Positions 53,400-64,000 of a stretch of DNA of 64,000 nucleotides are shown one piece after another. The notes beneath the pieces are model-generated. The model did not search any database and was not told the origin of the DNA. It was given only the letters and a program-made list of their open reading frames with translations. Made by a program: the position numbers and the translations under genes. Origin of the DNA: Ricinus communis (lineage: Eukaryota > Streptophyta > Magnoliopsida > Malpighiales > Euphorbiaceae); assembly GCF_019578655.1 (NCBI RefSeq), contig NC_063262.1, positions 20,343,582-20,407,581 of the forward strand. Direction: 5' to 3'. The stretch's first letter is position 1. Every line of letters begins with the position of its first letter.

Positions 53400-54940
53400 A
53401 ATCACTGCACACTTAGCTCATTGCTTGTCCTCAAGCAATCAAAAGTAAAATAAGAAAAATAAACCACTAAGGAACAACACTTAAACTGATAAACAAGCTA
53501 GAGAGCCCCTGCACATATCCTTAACAAGCATAAGTCAAGTAAAAAGAAACGAAGCAATCAATTCAAGTATCACAACCAAGATGCTAATGATTCATAAAAT
53601 ACTATCTCAACAAAATTATTCAGAACCAACTCCTCACAAGGTTCACTTTAAATCACTCAAAGTGTTTAAAGGGTAGTATTTAATCACTCAATGCATCAAA
53701 TACCGCCTTACTTACTATATGCTTACTCTTAAATCTTACTCCTACCACTTATGGAGAGTCAACAACCATGTTAAGAGGTCTTTATAAGGGTAGTAATAGG
53801 GATTAGGTAGGAGTAGGTAGATTTGGTAAGAGTTGAACCTTTAGTATTCTGCAATGAGATAAATGACCTGTACACAAGCCACAATAATCACAAGGGATAT
53901 ACAATGAACAATAGTCTAAGGTGGGAAATAGGAATCAAGTCAAAATGTAAACTCTCAAAAGCAATTAAACAATTAACTCACTTACTTTCTTTCTTTTCAT
54001 CACCCTTCCCTCTTGTTTTTCTTATTATATGTATATATATATTTTCTTTTTCTTTTTTTTTTATATATAAGGGAAGAAACATTCACATAATAGAGTGAAT
54101 TTCTTTTGGATTGATGGAAGCTACTACAAGTTTCCAACGCTATTCCCAAGATAAAAATTTTCAATAAAAACAACTCATATGCAAAATCATAACCTAAAGC
54201 AGAATAAAACTAAGTGGTAATGAAATATGGTAGAAATAATGAAAGAAGGGGTTATCTACTAAATCAATAAATGAATGAAGGCTATTTGGCTAGAATGAAA
54301 AACCTAAGTGCCTCTATCATACCAAAGTGTTAAACTCTCATTGTGGCCCTCAAAAGTATTACCGAGCAAGTTCTAAAAGTAAATACTGTAGTTGGCACTC
54401 TCAACAAGAAATAAATAAAAGCATATAAAGTGTATGCTTATAATTGAGACTCAATTTCTCACAAGTGTGCTTTTTGAGTAGGTTCCAAACAAAAATCATC
54501 AAAATAGAATTAAATAAACCAAAGCAACTTAGTGCAAAACTCAAACTAATTAACTTACATTCTTTCGCAAGACTCAACACTATTGGTTTTACCCGATCAC
54601 ATGGACATAAACAGGATTTCAAAAGCAAGTCAACAGTAAGAGTATCGAAACAAAGTGAAAAATTTTCAAAATTTTACAAAAAATTGCACAAAGAATAAAC
54701 AAATAACTGAGATGGGATAAATGAAATGCGATATATACACTAGAAAAGGATCCAAATTTTATATACAAGAACAATAAAAATAAAATAAAAAACACACAAG
54801 ATAAATAAAGCTAAAACATAAACAAAATACAAGAAAACAAGTGTAAATAAATATCACCCACCCCACACTTGAAGGACACACTGTCCCTAGCGTACAAAAA
54901 AAAAGAAATAAAAAAGAAAAAAGAACTAATACAGCCCTGA
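53400..54940 (-). other. Athila-like element, non-coding 3' internal region
   Basis: It lies between the decayed ORF and the LTR on the minus strand. It holds TTGAGGACAAGC complement near 53424 and CCCCACACTTG near 54862, both of the kind found at Athila 3' ends, with long A-rich stretches between. Open frames here (53823-54098, 54401-54698) are AT-driven with no domains. Confidence 0.55.
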
Positions 54941-56549
54941 TTATGGCTCCGGAGGGAAAAGAGGTGCATCATCAGGGATATCAGGGTGCTGGCTAATCTG
55001 TGGTGGAGGAGTGGCTGCTCGCTGAGGGTCGGAAGTAATGTCACCTGCAGGAGCTGGTGGGTCAGCAGGAACAGCGTTGGTAGGAGGCTCGTTAGGCTGC
55101 TCTGGTGAAGGATGCTCAGTCGGAGAAGAAGGGTCAGTTGGATCATCCGCTAGAGGGATGTCAAAATGGCTATGTATTGGAATCCGGCTCCGCGGACTGA
55201 CAAGGGCATAATCTATAGTAAAAATATCATAAAAAATATAAGTGGTCATAGAGGCCTCTAACCTACCTCCCTGCTCAATCAAGGCCTAAAGCATAGCCCT
55301 CTGCCTCTCAAACTGCGCCATCATCTAGCTCTGAAACTCAATCTGACGCTGTAAAAGTCCTGCTGAAAAGCATCTACTCGAATGAAGTGCTGCTGCTGCT
55401 CCTCTGCCAACCTCTGCACTCTAAGCTGCAGCTCTCTAAACTCAATAAGGGAGACTCCTAAACCAACTGAAGAAGACCCAGAAGGAGGTGAAGTAGACGG
55501 TCTGGAGGAAGACTCTAGAATATTATAAGAAGGAGGTGGAACATCCTGTATACCAGGGGCTCGCGGGGCAAGTCGCTCCTTTCTGCGTGCTGCCAAGAGA
55601 GCACTCCTCAGTCTATACTCTAGTCCTAGTGGACCCTGCCTACGAGTGACCATCCCTATACTAACCAACTGGGGAAGTCCCAAAGTCTCCATCACCCCCA
55701 ACTCTGTCAAATGTGGTACTGCCTCCTCCAAAACCTCTAAGCTCCTAGACAGTTGAGTAATGTAAGTCCCAAAACAGAAAAATACCTTCTTTGAGTTGTT
55801 GCAGAAGGCACAGATCTGTCTGGCCAACAAGTATCCATGTCGACTGACTGGCTCTGGTGCATCCTGTAAAGTATAAACAGGTCCGGCTGGGTCACTACAC
55901 CACTGCTGTCTCCCCTACCAATGATGGTCCTAGTGATGCATGCAAGTCTGCATGATCCCTCGAGGCAAGTTAGACGCCTTGGGTGGCCAAATCTCAGCCC
56001 ACATCTGCGGATATGACACACCAAGCGTGTATATACAACCACTATATACCTCTCCAGCTACATCCTCCTCAGTCCAAAAACCCAAGTGTACCCCAAACTG
56101 TTGTACACCCATCGTGAAGGTCCGCTCTGCTAGTCTGAAACTAATAGCATCCGGCTGCTGAAAGTCCCGCAACTGGCTCTGCAGAAAGAAAGTGCTAGCA
56201 AACTCCACAGTCAACTCCCTATACGTCGGCTCAACTATCTCGAAAAGAAACGGGACGTCCCTCGAGGTATCGGTGATTGCAAGTCGGCGGTCTCTAATCT
56301 TGACCGTTATCCTCGCCTTTCCCAAATCTTTTGGCTCATCGACTAGTATCTCTGCTCGAAGGTGGGCTGCCCGTGGAAAAGTAGGAATCTATGGCACTGC
56401 GGTGGTCTAACTAGGCCTGAACTAGTCGGTGCAACCCCTGAGGATCGAGAGGAAGAGGAACCATCGGTCCGCCTCCTCTTATAAACTCTTGATCCTCGTC
56501 TAGTGGGCATGGTACATGAAGTGGCAGAAATGATCACCGTCAAGCACAA
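54941..56549 (-). pseudogene. Athila-type 3' ORF (ATHILA ORF-1-like), broken
   Basis: On the minus strand the reading starts near 56510 with MPTRRGSRVYKRRRTDG and a Ser-rich N-terminus. The core (55930-56325) has FEIVEPTYRELTVEFASTF, FRLAERTFTMGVQQFGVHLGF and a GCIYTLGVSYPQMWAEIWP segment. After a frame break it continues at 55321-55850 with LLARQICAFCNN, ELGVMETLGLPQLV and GMVTRRQGPLGLEYRLRS, then a coiled-coil-like stretch (FRELQLRVQRLAEEQQQ). It ends in a Pro-rich tail (54941-55200) ending FPPEP. This pattern fits the ORF found beside pol in Athila-type gypsy elements; whether it acts as an envelope-like or other accessory protein is not settled. At least two frame breaks (near 55850-55930 and 56330) make it inactive. 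The gag-pol part is absent. Confidence 0.7.
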
Positions 56550-56632
56550 GATTCAAAGCTGGAATCTTCCTACTCTTGTTAGTTGGGGCAGAGCATCCTA
56601 TCTTGTTGATTCTCCTTTCCCAAAAAATTTGA
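56550..56632. other. Edge of the Athila-like remnant
   Basis: Short stretch upstream (minus strand) of the broken ORF that ends where the AT-rich repeat copies begin. Nothing else is recognisable. Confidence 0.3.
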
Positions 56633-57248
56633 TTTTGACATGTGTATTATTTTTAACACATAATATCAAGCTTATATGTAAGATTATAATTTTTCTATTA
56701 ATTTATTAACTAATAAGTTATATTCCTAATAAATACTCATTTTAATCCTAAGAAATAACATATTACAGATAAATTAATCTTCTAATTAGATAATAATTAT
56801 TCTAAAAGGTAGCATATTAATTATATCTTAATATTATATTAATTAATAAATTAGTTTTTAATTAGATAATTATTATAATCATAAAAATAATATTTTTAAA
56901 TATTATGTTCATTAATAAATTAATTCTAATTATACAATAATTTCTAATTTTAAAAGAATAATAATATTAATTATATTGATATTATTAATTTATATAATAT
57001 TAGAGTTAATAAATAAATATTTTAAAAATAATTTATTGATAGTATTAATTTAAAGATAATATTAATAAATAAATATTTTACTAATGCAATAATATAAATA
57101 AAATTTAAAAATATTTAATTTGTTATCATCTTTAAAATTATTATAAATCAATATTAGATTTTGAACAATTGATTAAATTATATCTATCAATTTGATTTTA
57201 TAATTGAAATAATAATAATGATCATGCAACACACAGTTAAACTACTAG
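56633..57248. mobile_element. Helitron-like AT-rich repeat, copy 2
   Basis: It begins near GACATGTGTATTATTTTTAA, then runs in the same block order as its relatives (AAGCTTATATGTA, TTAACTAATAAGTTA, repeated TAGATAATAATT) to GCAACACACAGTTAAACTAC and ends ACTAG|T at 57245-57249. No ORF. The CTAG end followed by T fits a Helitron 3' end; the start is not sharply defined. Confidence 0.5.
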
Positions 57249-57370
57249 TATTAGCTAAATTTTATTATTTTTATAAAGATTATTGTGAGATTAGGATGGC
57301 AACACATTAGGCGTTTTAAGATACCTAACTTTATAGGACTTCCAATAGAATAATTTAAGAATTATGTAAT
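57249..57370. other. Short spacer between Helitron-like copies
   Basis: About 120 bases of ordinary sequence, including a complex patch (GATTAGGATGGCAACACATT) that looks like host DNA or another small repeat. Confidence 0.4.
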
Positions 57371-57381
57371 CTATCTATCTA

Positions 57382-57424
<43 letters not shown>
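57371..57424. repeat. (CTAT)n-(AT)n microsatellite
   Basis: Three CTAT units followed by about twenty AT dinucleotides, at the presumed 5' end of Helitron-like copy 3. Confidence 0.9.
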
Positions 57425-57428
<4 letters not shown>

Positions 57429-58142
57429 TTTTTATTCTTAATATTTTTTTGACACGTGTGCTTAATTTTTGACACATAAAATTCAAGCTTATATGTAATT
57501 TTATATTTTTTCTATTAATTTATTGATTAATAAATTACATTCCTAATTAAACACCATATCTAATCCTAAAAGATAGAATACTAATTATATTTTAATTTTA
57601 TTTTAACTAATAAATAATTTCATAATTAGATAATGATACTAATTTTATCGTAAGAAATAATAGCATATTAATTATACTCTTATATTAACTAATAAATAGT
57701 TCTCTAACCAAATAATAATATTAAATCTATTCTAAAAATACTATATTAATTATATTTTAATATTATATTAACTAATAAATTAGTTTTATAATTAGATAAT
57801 AATTTTAATATAGAAAATAACATCTTAAAATTATATTTCTAATATTATTCTTAATAATAAATTAAATTTTTAATTATATAATAAATTTTTACCTCTAAAA
57901 AATAATTATATTAATATGTTGATTTATAATATTAAAATCAATTAATAAATAATGTTCATATTATTGCTTTATTAAAATTTTAAAATTTTAAAAGATGGAC
58001 ATTTTAAAATAGTTAGTTATTATTTTTTAAAATTTTATAAAGTAAATATTAAATATTAAAAATTTATTAGATTGTATTTATCAGTTTAATTTTATAATCA
58101 AAATAATAATAACAGTCGTACAATGCACGGGTAAACAACTAG
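57371..58142. mobile_element. Helitron-like AT-rich repeat, copy 3
   Basis: It opens A|TCTATCTATC with an (AT)n run, contains GACACGTGTGCTTAATTTTT and AAGCTTATATGTA blocks, repeated AGATAATAATT units, and closes with GTACAATGCACGGGTAAACA and CTAG (58139-58142) before T. A 5' TC and 3' CTAG inserted between A and T are the marks of Helitrons. A short imperfect hairpin (CGTACAATGCACG) lies about 11 bases before the end. It encodes no Rep/helicase, so it is non-autonomous if it is a Helitron. Confidence 0.55.
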
Positions 58143-58813
58143 TATATATTAATTTCTGATACTTAAAATTTTGGATATGTGTGCTTAATTTTTGACACGT
58201 ATAATTTTTTGTTTTGATATGTATATTATTTTTGACATATAGGATTCAAACTTATGTCTAATTTTATAAATTTTATTATTAAGTTGTTAATTAATAAGTT
58301 ACATTTCTACTCTAATCCTAAGAAATAATATATTAATTATATTTTAATATTATATTAATTAATAAATAATTTTTAATCAGATAATAATAGTAATTTTAAA
58401 AATGGTATATTAATTATATTTTAATATTATATTAAATAATAAATTAATTTTTAATTAGATAATAATTTTAATTTTAGAAATAATATTTTAAATTATATTT
58501 AAAAATAAATTAATTTTTAATTACATAATAATTTTTAATCCTAAAATATAGTAATATTAATTATAATATTAAGTTTTATAATACTAAAATTAATTAATTA
58601 ATATTTTTATAATAATTTTATATTATTACACTAATAAAATCTCAAAAATTTAAAAAATTTAAGAAAATTTTTTAAAATAATTAATTTTTATTATTTTAAA
58701 ACATTATAAAATAATATTAAATATTAAAAATTCTATTAAATTATATCTATCAACTTAATTTTTTGTAATTGAAATAATAATAACGGTCGTACAATAAATA
58801 AGTAAACAACTAG
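58143..58813. mobile_element. Helitron-like AT-rich repeat, copy 4
   Basis: It follows copy 3 with no spacer. Landmarks in order: ATATGTGTGCTTAATTTTTG, GACACGTATAATTTTT, ATTCAAACTTATGTC, TTAATTAATAAGTTA, TAGATAATAATT units, GGTCGTACAATAAATAAGTA and terminal CTAG (58810-58813). It is non-coding. The head-to-tail arrangement with copy 3 suggests insertion at the CTAG|T end of an earlier copy, or a tandem duplication. Confidence 0.55.
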
Positions 58814-59451
58814 TTAGATATTATATTTATGAGTAAATATTAATTTTTTATACTATTATTTTTATTTGATTAATTTAAACTTAGTTAATATTTTATTTTT
58901 TTTATAACAAAGTTATTTTATATTTGTTTGGACAGGTAAGTATTTTGTTTTCTAAATTAATTTATATAAACTATTTTTAGTAGATTGGAAACGCCTTATT
59001 CGGTTTTTATAATTGAGTTTGTACCAGTTCAGATTATATGCAGTTAAAATTAATAAAAATAAGAATGAATATGGATAATGAAATTAAACTGATATAAGAT
59101 GAAATCAGATAATTATATTTTAAAAGAGTTTAGATTCGAATATCTATTATGAAACTCGAGGGCCGATGCATTGCCATATTTTTAGGTGAGATGACTAATA
59201 TTTGGTAGTTCAGAGCCCATTAAACGTTCAACAAATAAATATGAAGTTCATAAATTTGCATGGGCTGCAGTCGAACAATCAACAGCCCAAACTAAGCTTT
59301 GCCTGGTGAAGATGGGTATAGAATTTCAATCTCTGAGCAAGGGTAATTTCGTCACTGTGCTAAACAACTGGATAACAGTCGTTTTGGATAGCCCCTTTCT
59401 TTCAATCTTTCAATCTTTCAATTCAGTTATGCTCTTTGAAGGCTGCTGACA
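58814..59451 (+). promoter_or_regulatory. Upstream region of RPL6
   Basis: AT-rich to about 59150, then more complex. The last 60 bases before the start codon contain three tandem TTTCAATC-type octamers (59400-59424), a pyrimidine-rich pattern plausible for a 5' UTR. No TATA box can be assigned with confidence. There is no other gene in the stretch. Confidence 0.4.
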
Positions 59452-61735
59452 ATGGCTTCTTCAATTACCTCTTCCTTTCAAACCAGGTCAATAAACCTAA
59501 CCCTAAGCCTTAATCTCATTTTATTTGTTCTGTTTTCTGTTCTATGATGTAGTATAAATAACAGTTCATGCTTTAGAATTACAAAATTGTACTTGCTTCA
59601 TTTTTCTTTCTTAATTTTGTATTTACTTGTGAATATAATTACTTTTAGTAATTTCAATGGTCTGGAAAATGATGGATTTTGTGTCACTTTAAGCTTTTTA
59701 TTTGAGATGGGTATGCTTGCTTTGAACTGAAATTTGTGCCTTCTGTCAATTTCTTGAGGATAATGTGATCTTGAACTTTGAGTTTTCTGAGGTTATTTCA
59801 CTCAGTTGTGCTGCATTGCCAATTTTTGCCAAGTTTATGCTTTTTCTACAGGGAAAGATTAAATTCTTTTCTGAATGTCATTGATTTATCTTTCAAGTAC
59901 TTTTCTACTTCCCTGAATGTATAAGAGGCTGTCGGTCCTCTTAATAGAATTTTAGGATTATGTGTATAAAAATATCTTGATTGAGAAATTAATTGATAGC
60001 CCTACGTCTTCTTAGGGTATCTGGGTCCTAAATTGGTTTGTCTTTTTACCACAAAGAAAAAAGAAAATGCAGATGTCATAACTGTCTAGAATAAGTAAAT
60101 TATGAATTTGGAGTAATGATGTGTGCGGAAGTCACTGCCTATTTGGAACCTATGTTTGGTTTCAGCTGCTCGAGTTCCTAACCTGTTTCTGTGAGAACAA
60201 ACTGAAAGGAACTTAGTCTAGTTACCTGTACTTCTCCATCCAAGAAGAGTCTTGCATTTCTCCTTTTCTTCCATCCCAGGAGAGTCTAGTTGCCCTTTGT
60301 TTCTCTCCCTACCCTGTACGAAGTCAATTTAAATATTTACCTGACATTTCAGCAGTTAGGCTGATATAGTGAATAATTAGACAATGAGCACAATAATAAG
60401 CAAATGGATCAATCTCGGTTGATGCATGATCTTGTTTCTTGGGAATTTGCATTCTACTTTCATGATTATAGATGAGGCTTTTAATAAAGTTAGAGTTATT
60501 TGCTAACAGTTATACATTCCTAATTTCTGATTAAATTCTTCTTTCTATGATCTTTCAGCAATCTGAGATCTGTATTTTTGGGCGACAGAAATGGGGTGTT
60601 TTTACCTATTGTTCCACAAACTCGAATTGGGTTTGCAAGGAAGACTATAGAATGTAAGGAGTCACGAATAGGTAAGCAACCAATTGAAGTGCCTTCTAAT
60701 GTAACAATCACATTGAGTGGCCAAGATTTAAAAGTGAAGGGCCCTTTGGGGGAACTTTCAAGAAGCTATCCTCGAGAAGTCAAAATTGAAAAGGAGGAAA
60801 ATGTGCTTCGAGTTAGAAAGGCATTGGAAACGAGAAGGGCCAACCAAATGCATGGACTTTTCAGGTAAACTATTCCGTCGTCTTATCATGGTAATACTTA
60901 AGTTTTCTGAAAAAATTTAATATTTCATTGTTGGGAACTTTTAGTGGTCATACAAGGAGCTTTTGACTGGTTGAATCTCGTTTTAAACCAATTCTACAAC
61001 TGCAAGTCATGGTAGACTAGGGGAGAATGGCACTCCGTTATGTTTTTGACTTGTATTCTATCATACTTGTAGACAAATTTCAAAATATAATGTAGTGACT
61101 TTTAAGGTATAAAACCAATTATTGAAAAGGAATGTGTTTGGCATGCCTATTGGAAAAATTGTACCATACACGTCCAGTAATACATTAAATGAACATAGAC
61201 AGAGAGTCTATGCATATGGACAATAGTTAAGCATACTTTCTTGGCACTCTTCTCTAGGATGCTACGAACCATGAAGAGGCAATGTGATCTGTCTTTATAT
61301 TTTTGTGCAAACACTAGTATTAGCCTCGACAGAAGTTTGTTCTAGTGCGTTTGAGTACCTTCTTGCTCACAGCTTATATTCGTGTTTAACGTATTCAGGA
61401 CGCTTACAGACAACATGGTGGTGGGTGTGTCTAAGGGATTTGAGAAGAGACTTCAATTAGTTGGTGTTGGTTATCGTGCAACGGTAGAAGGAAAAGACTT
61501 AGTACTAAGTCTGGGATTCTCTCATCCAGTTCGAATGGCAATACCTGATGACCTAAAAGTGAAAGTGGAAGAGAACACTAGGATCATTATTAGCGGCTAC
61601 GACAAGTGCAACATCGGTCAGTTTGCTGCTTCCGTTAGAAAATGGAGGCCTCCTGAACCGTATAAGGGTAAAGGTGTGAGGTATGCTAATGAAGTTATAA
61701 GATTAAAGGAAGGAAAAGCAGGGAAGAAGAAGTAA
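59452..61735 (+). CDS. Plastid 50S ribosomal protein L6, nuclear-encoded precursor
   Basis: Encodes bacterial-type L6 (uL6), a large-subunit protein that binds 23S rRNA near the factor-binding site of the plastid ribosome. Three exons: 59452-59486, 60559-60864, 61399-61735, with GT-AG introns of 1072 and 534 bp and in-frame joins, 225 aa. Residues 1 to about 42 are Ser/Thr/Arg-rich with few acids, as in a chloroplast transit peptide. The mature part starts near [17 protein letters not shown]. Both L6 repeats are present: about 48-120 and 121-205, with [26 protein letters not shown] and the C-terminal signature [16 protein letters not shown], then a Lys-rich end. Length matches plant plastid L6 precursors (about 220 aa). 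The bacterial signature separates it from cytosolic eL9-type homologues. A mitochondrial location is less likely given the transit peptide. It is intact. Confidence 0.95.
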
Positions 61736-62476
61736 TTGATGTATTTATTCCTTTTATTCAGTTTTCCCTTAGATGCACATGTTTATATGCACCCTCAGGG
61801 TATGGAATGTATTTCAGCGACTCATTAAATTGACAAGCATTTTGTTTCTAATTTTGTTCTCTTGTTTATGATAAACAAGCAATGATGAGAAGATGCTATT
61901 GTAGCTTATGCTCAGTGGAATATATTTTCATTGAATTGACAAGCAGTTCATTCTGCCATTCTCAGAAGTGCACTTACAAGACCTGACTTATAAATTGCAT
62001 ACAATCCAAACTACCATAGAAGAAAAATATGAGGCGTTCTTCACAATTGCCCTTCCAAGTGTTACTTTGATTCACGAGGAAAACGAATAACAGTGTCATT
62101 ACAAGAAAGCAAATTAACAGAGATTCACATCGCTTTCTTTTCTTCACTACTTGAAAAATCACAAACAAACAAGAAACAAGAGAAAAATTTATTTTGATCT
62201 GCAACACCCCAAAAACACGAAGTAAAAGGTACTATATATGCTAAGGACACATCTACTTCTAATGGTATGCCATCCATTTACTACTTGTTTCCTTTCTGCA
62301 TCTGTACAAATCCATCTCCAAGGCCAGCCTGCCATATTTGATAGAGAAACAGGCCAACGTAAAAGCTAAAGTTCTACATGAAATGAAAATTGAAAGCAAA
62401 GCATCAACAGTAACTGACAGAACATTTTGAATGAAACAGAAAAGAAAAAGGGGTAAATGCTATTGGATAGAGATAC
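61736..62476. other. Spacer between convergent RPL6 and HMGB genes
   Basis: It holds the 3' UTRs of both genes, which converge here. A 77-codon minus-strand frame (61974-62207) has no domain. No clear shared polyadenylation element can be assigned, and no RNA gene is seen. Confidence 0.5.
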
Positions 62477-63911
62477 CTAAGAACTGGCTTCCTGCTCATC
62501 ATCATTGTTAACTTCAGAAGTGGATTTCTCAGATTCTTCCTCAGATTTTTCATTGCCTCCATTATTCTTATTATTGTTATTCTACCAATAGCAGCAAACG
62601 ACAAAATCATTCAATTGAAGCAATGAGGATAGATTTTTTAAAAAGAAAAGGAAAGGAAAGGAGGACCGTACAAATTTCTGCTGCTTGTAAGCTTCAAGAA
62701 CTTTCTCATACTCGGCTTTTCGCTTTAGTGCCTTTTCAAGATATGGAGCTTTGTCCTTAAAAAAAACAGAGCAGCAAACATGATAATTGCAGTTTATTTA
62801 GGAGGCTGTTTGGATAAATGGCAATCGGATTACTTCGAGTACTCTATAATTTTTTGTTAAGTTAGGAGATTGTGAAATTGGAGATCTTACAGTCTCAGAG
62901 AGAGATTTCCATTTCTCACCACCAGCTTTCCCCACCTGCATAATAACAGTGCACATACATCTTAGTTTCTATTTAGAAAATCAAATGCAATTCAACTTTG
63001 GAATTTAAAATTTAATAGCTTAGCCTAAAGCAAAAAAAACGTAGAAAATAATCTCTAAAAAAATTCGATTATTTATTTTATTACTAATAACAATAATAAT
63101 AATAACAGTATACGTACATTATTATAGACCAAACAAATGAACGAACGAGTCAATTAATAGATGAAACATTTGAAAGCCTGAATAGAAAAGAAAATCAATG
63201 ACTCAAAAAGAGATAAAGAATTCGAATCTCACAGCAGAGACAGCTTTGTTATCAGGATATTTCTCCTTGAAGTACTTCCTGAACTCGTCCCTGTTATCAA
63301 CCAAACAATAACTTACATTACAAATTTCAAAATCGAATTTGTAAGAATATGTATAAAAAAATTACAAGTCTCACATGAAAATGAAGAACGCAGAAGCAGG
63401 ACGCTTTGGAGCATCAGTATCCTTCGAAACATTCTTCTTCTTCCTGCTGCTCGCTTCTTCCTTTCCAGGTTTGCTCTCAGCTTTTCGTGCCTTAAGCACC
63501 CTTCAATGACAAAAACACACTAAAATTATTTTTTTTAAAATAAAAAATTAAAAAAAAATCCACACTTCTCTGAAAATCGTTTGAAATTAAATCGAACCAA
63601 AAGTAAAATCCTATTTAAACACCACATAATAAAGCACAAAATCATCATAATTAGTAACAAACAAACATGATAGATACACGTGAATCTCTCTCGACTTAAA
63701 ACACTTAAGAAGAGGAAAATCGATTAAACTTATGAACAAACAATAAAAGCGCAATATCACAAAGTTTCATAGAGAAAACAAAACAAACAAAATTTAAACC
63801 AAAAAGAAAAGATTGAATCAGAGAAACACACACACGACAGAGGGAGAGAGAGAGAGATTACTTAGAGGAAGGCTTCTTTTGAGCGATCACAGCATTTCTA
63901 GGTCCTTTCAT
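62477..63911 (-). CDS. HMGB-type high-mobility-group protein (HMGB2/3-like)
   Basis: A small chromatin protein that bends DNA and binds it without sequence specificity. Six exons in minus order: 63911-63862, 63500-63375, 63290-63233, 62935-62891, 62755-62672, 62581-62477. All introns are GT-AG with in-frame joins, giving 155 aa. Order: a basic N-terminal region (1-46) rich in Lys (KVLKARKAESKPGK, SSRKKKN); a single HMG box (about 47-116) with APKRPASAFFIFMDEFRK, KAVSAVGKAGGEKWKSLS and KAPYLEKALKRKAEYEK; then an Asn run and an acidic C-terminal tail (SEEESEKSTSE, NNDDEQEASS). One box flanked by basic and acidic tails is the plant HMGB layout, and the length fits HMGB2/3 (about 140-155 aa). Intron 1 begins with a (GA)n/(CT)n run right at the donor. 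The exact paralogue is not certain. Confidence 0.95.
63830..63858. repeat. CA/GA-rich microsatellite in HMGB intron 1
   Basis: Short CA repeats followed by a GAGAGA run next to the exon-1 donor site (minus strand), giving CT repeats in the sense strand of the intron. Confidence 0.8.
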
Positions 63912-64000
63912 GGCTAATTAGATATAGAGAGGAACAAAGCGAATTTTACTAATAAAATCTTTCCTTTCTCTTTTGAAATGGAGAAATTGGAAATGTGAGG
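63912..64000 (-). promoter_or_regulatory. HMGB 5' UTR / promoter edge
   Basis: The last 89 bases of the window lie upstream of the HMGB start codon. They presumably hold the 5' UTR; the promoter continues outside the window. Confidence 0.5.

Overview
The window is nuclear DNA of a flowering plant. It holds intron-bearing genes with GT-AG junctions, a plant glutamate-receptor channel, a nuclear gene for a plastid ribosomal protein, a plant HMGB protein, and a dense layer of plant transposons (Copia, Ty3/gypsy, Athila-like, LINE, MULE, CACTA, Helitron-like) in very AT-rich spacer. A eudicot, possibly in the Malpighiales, is my guess; nothing in the sequence fixes the species.

Three genes look intact. 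(1) 17371-22038, minus strand: a six-exon GLR3.7-type glutamate receptor-like channel, 929 codons, every junction in frame. (2) 59452-61735, plus strand: a three-exon plastid 50S ribosomal protein L6 precursor, 225 aa. (3) 62477-63911, minus strand: a six-exon HMGB chromatin protein, 155 aa. Genes 2 and 3 converge tail to tail with a 741-bp spacer. Nothing suggests that the three genes share a pathway.

Layout. 1-3400 is AT-rich spacer with old repeat debris. 3430-12080 is a decayed Mutator-like (MULE) block: a Ulp1-type SUMO-protease-like pseudogene on the plus strand faces a MULE transposase pseudogene on the minus strand, with tandem AT-rich repeats between them. A 2.3-kb solo LTR (9174-11511) with a perfect 5-bp target duplication sits in the transposase reading frame. 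12100-17160 is spacer with a possible Athila-like remnant. 17371-22038 is GLR3.7. 22300-25500 is AT-rich spacer with one Helitron-like repeat copy. 25776-30661 is a decayed minus-strand Copia element with both LTRs. 30662-35170 is spacer with short unassigned coding-like pieces. 35178-45260 is a LINE whose halves are separated by a nested cluster of Ty3/gypsy LTRs and an Athila-like LTR. 45354-49976 is a structurally complete Copia element with LTRs, a primer-binding site and target duplication, but a broken reading frame. 50906-51769 is a CACTA transposase fragment cut off by an Athila-like LTR (51770-53399), which is followed by that element's decayed 3' ORF (54941-56549). 56633-58813 holds three Helitron-like repeat copies, two of them abutting. 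58814-64000 holds RPL6 and HMGB.

I did not find a convincing new biological system. The most informative signals are the solo LTR whose removal restores the MULE reading frame, the MULE-Ulp1 pair that has lost zinc-binding and catalytic cysteines, a short motif recurring through the MULE introns and spacers, the hairpin repeats inside the large gypsy LTR family, and the serial Helitron-like copies.
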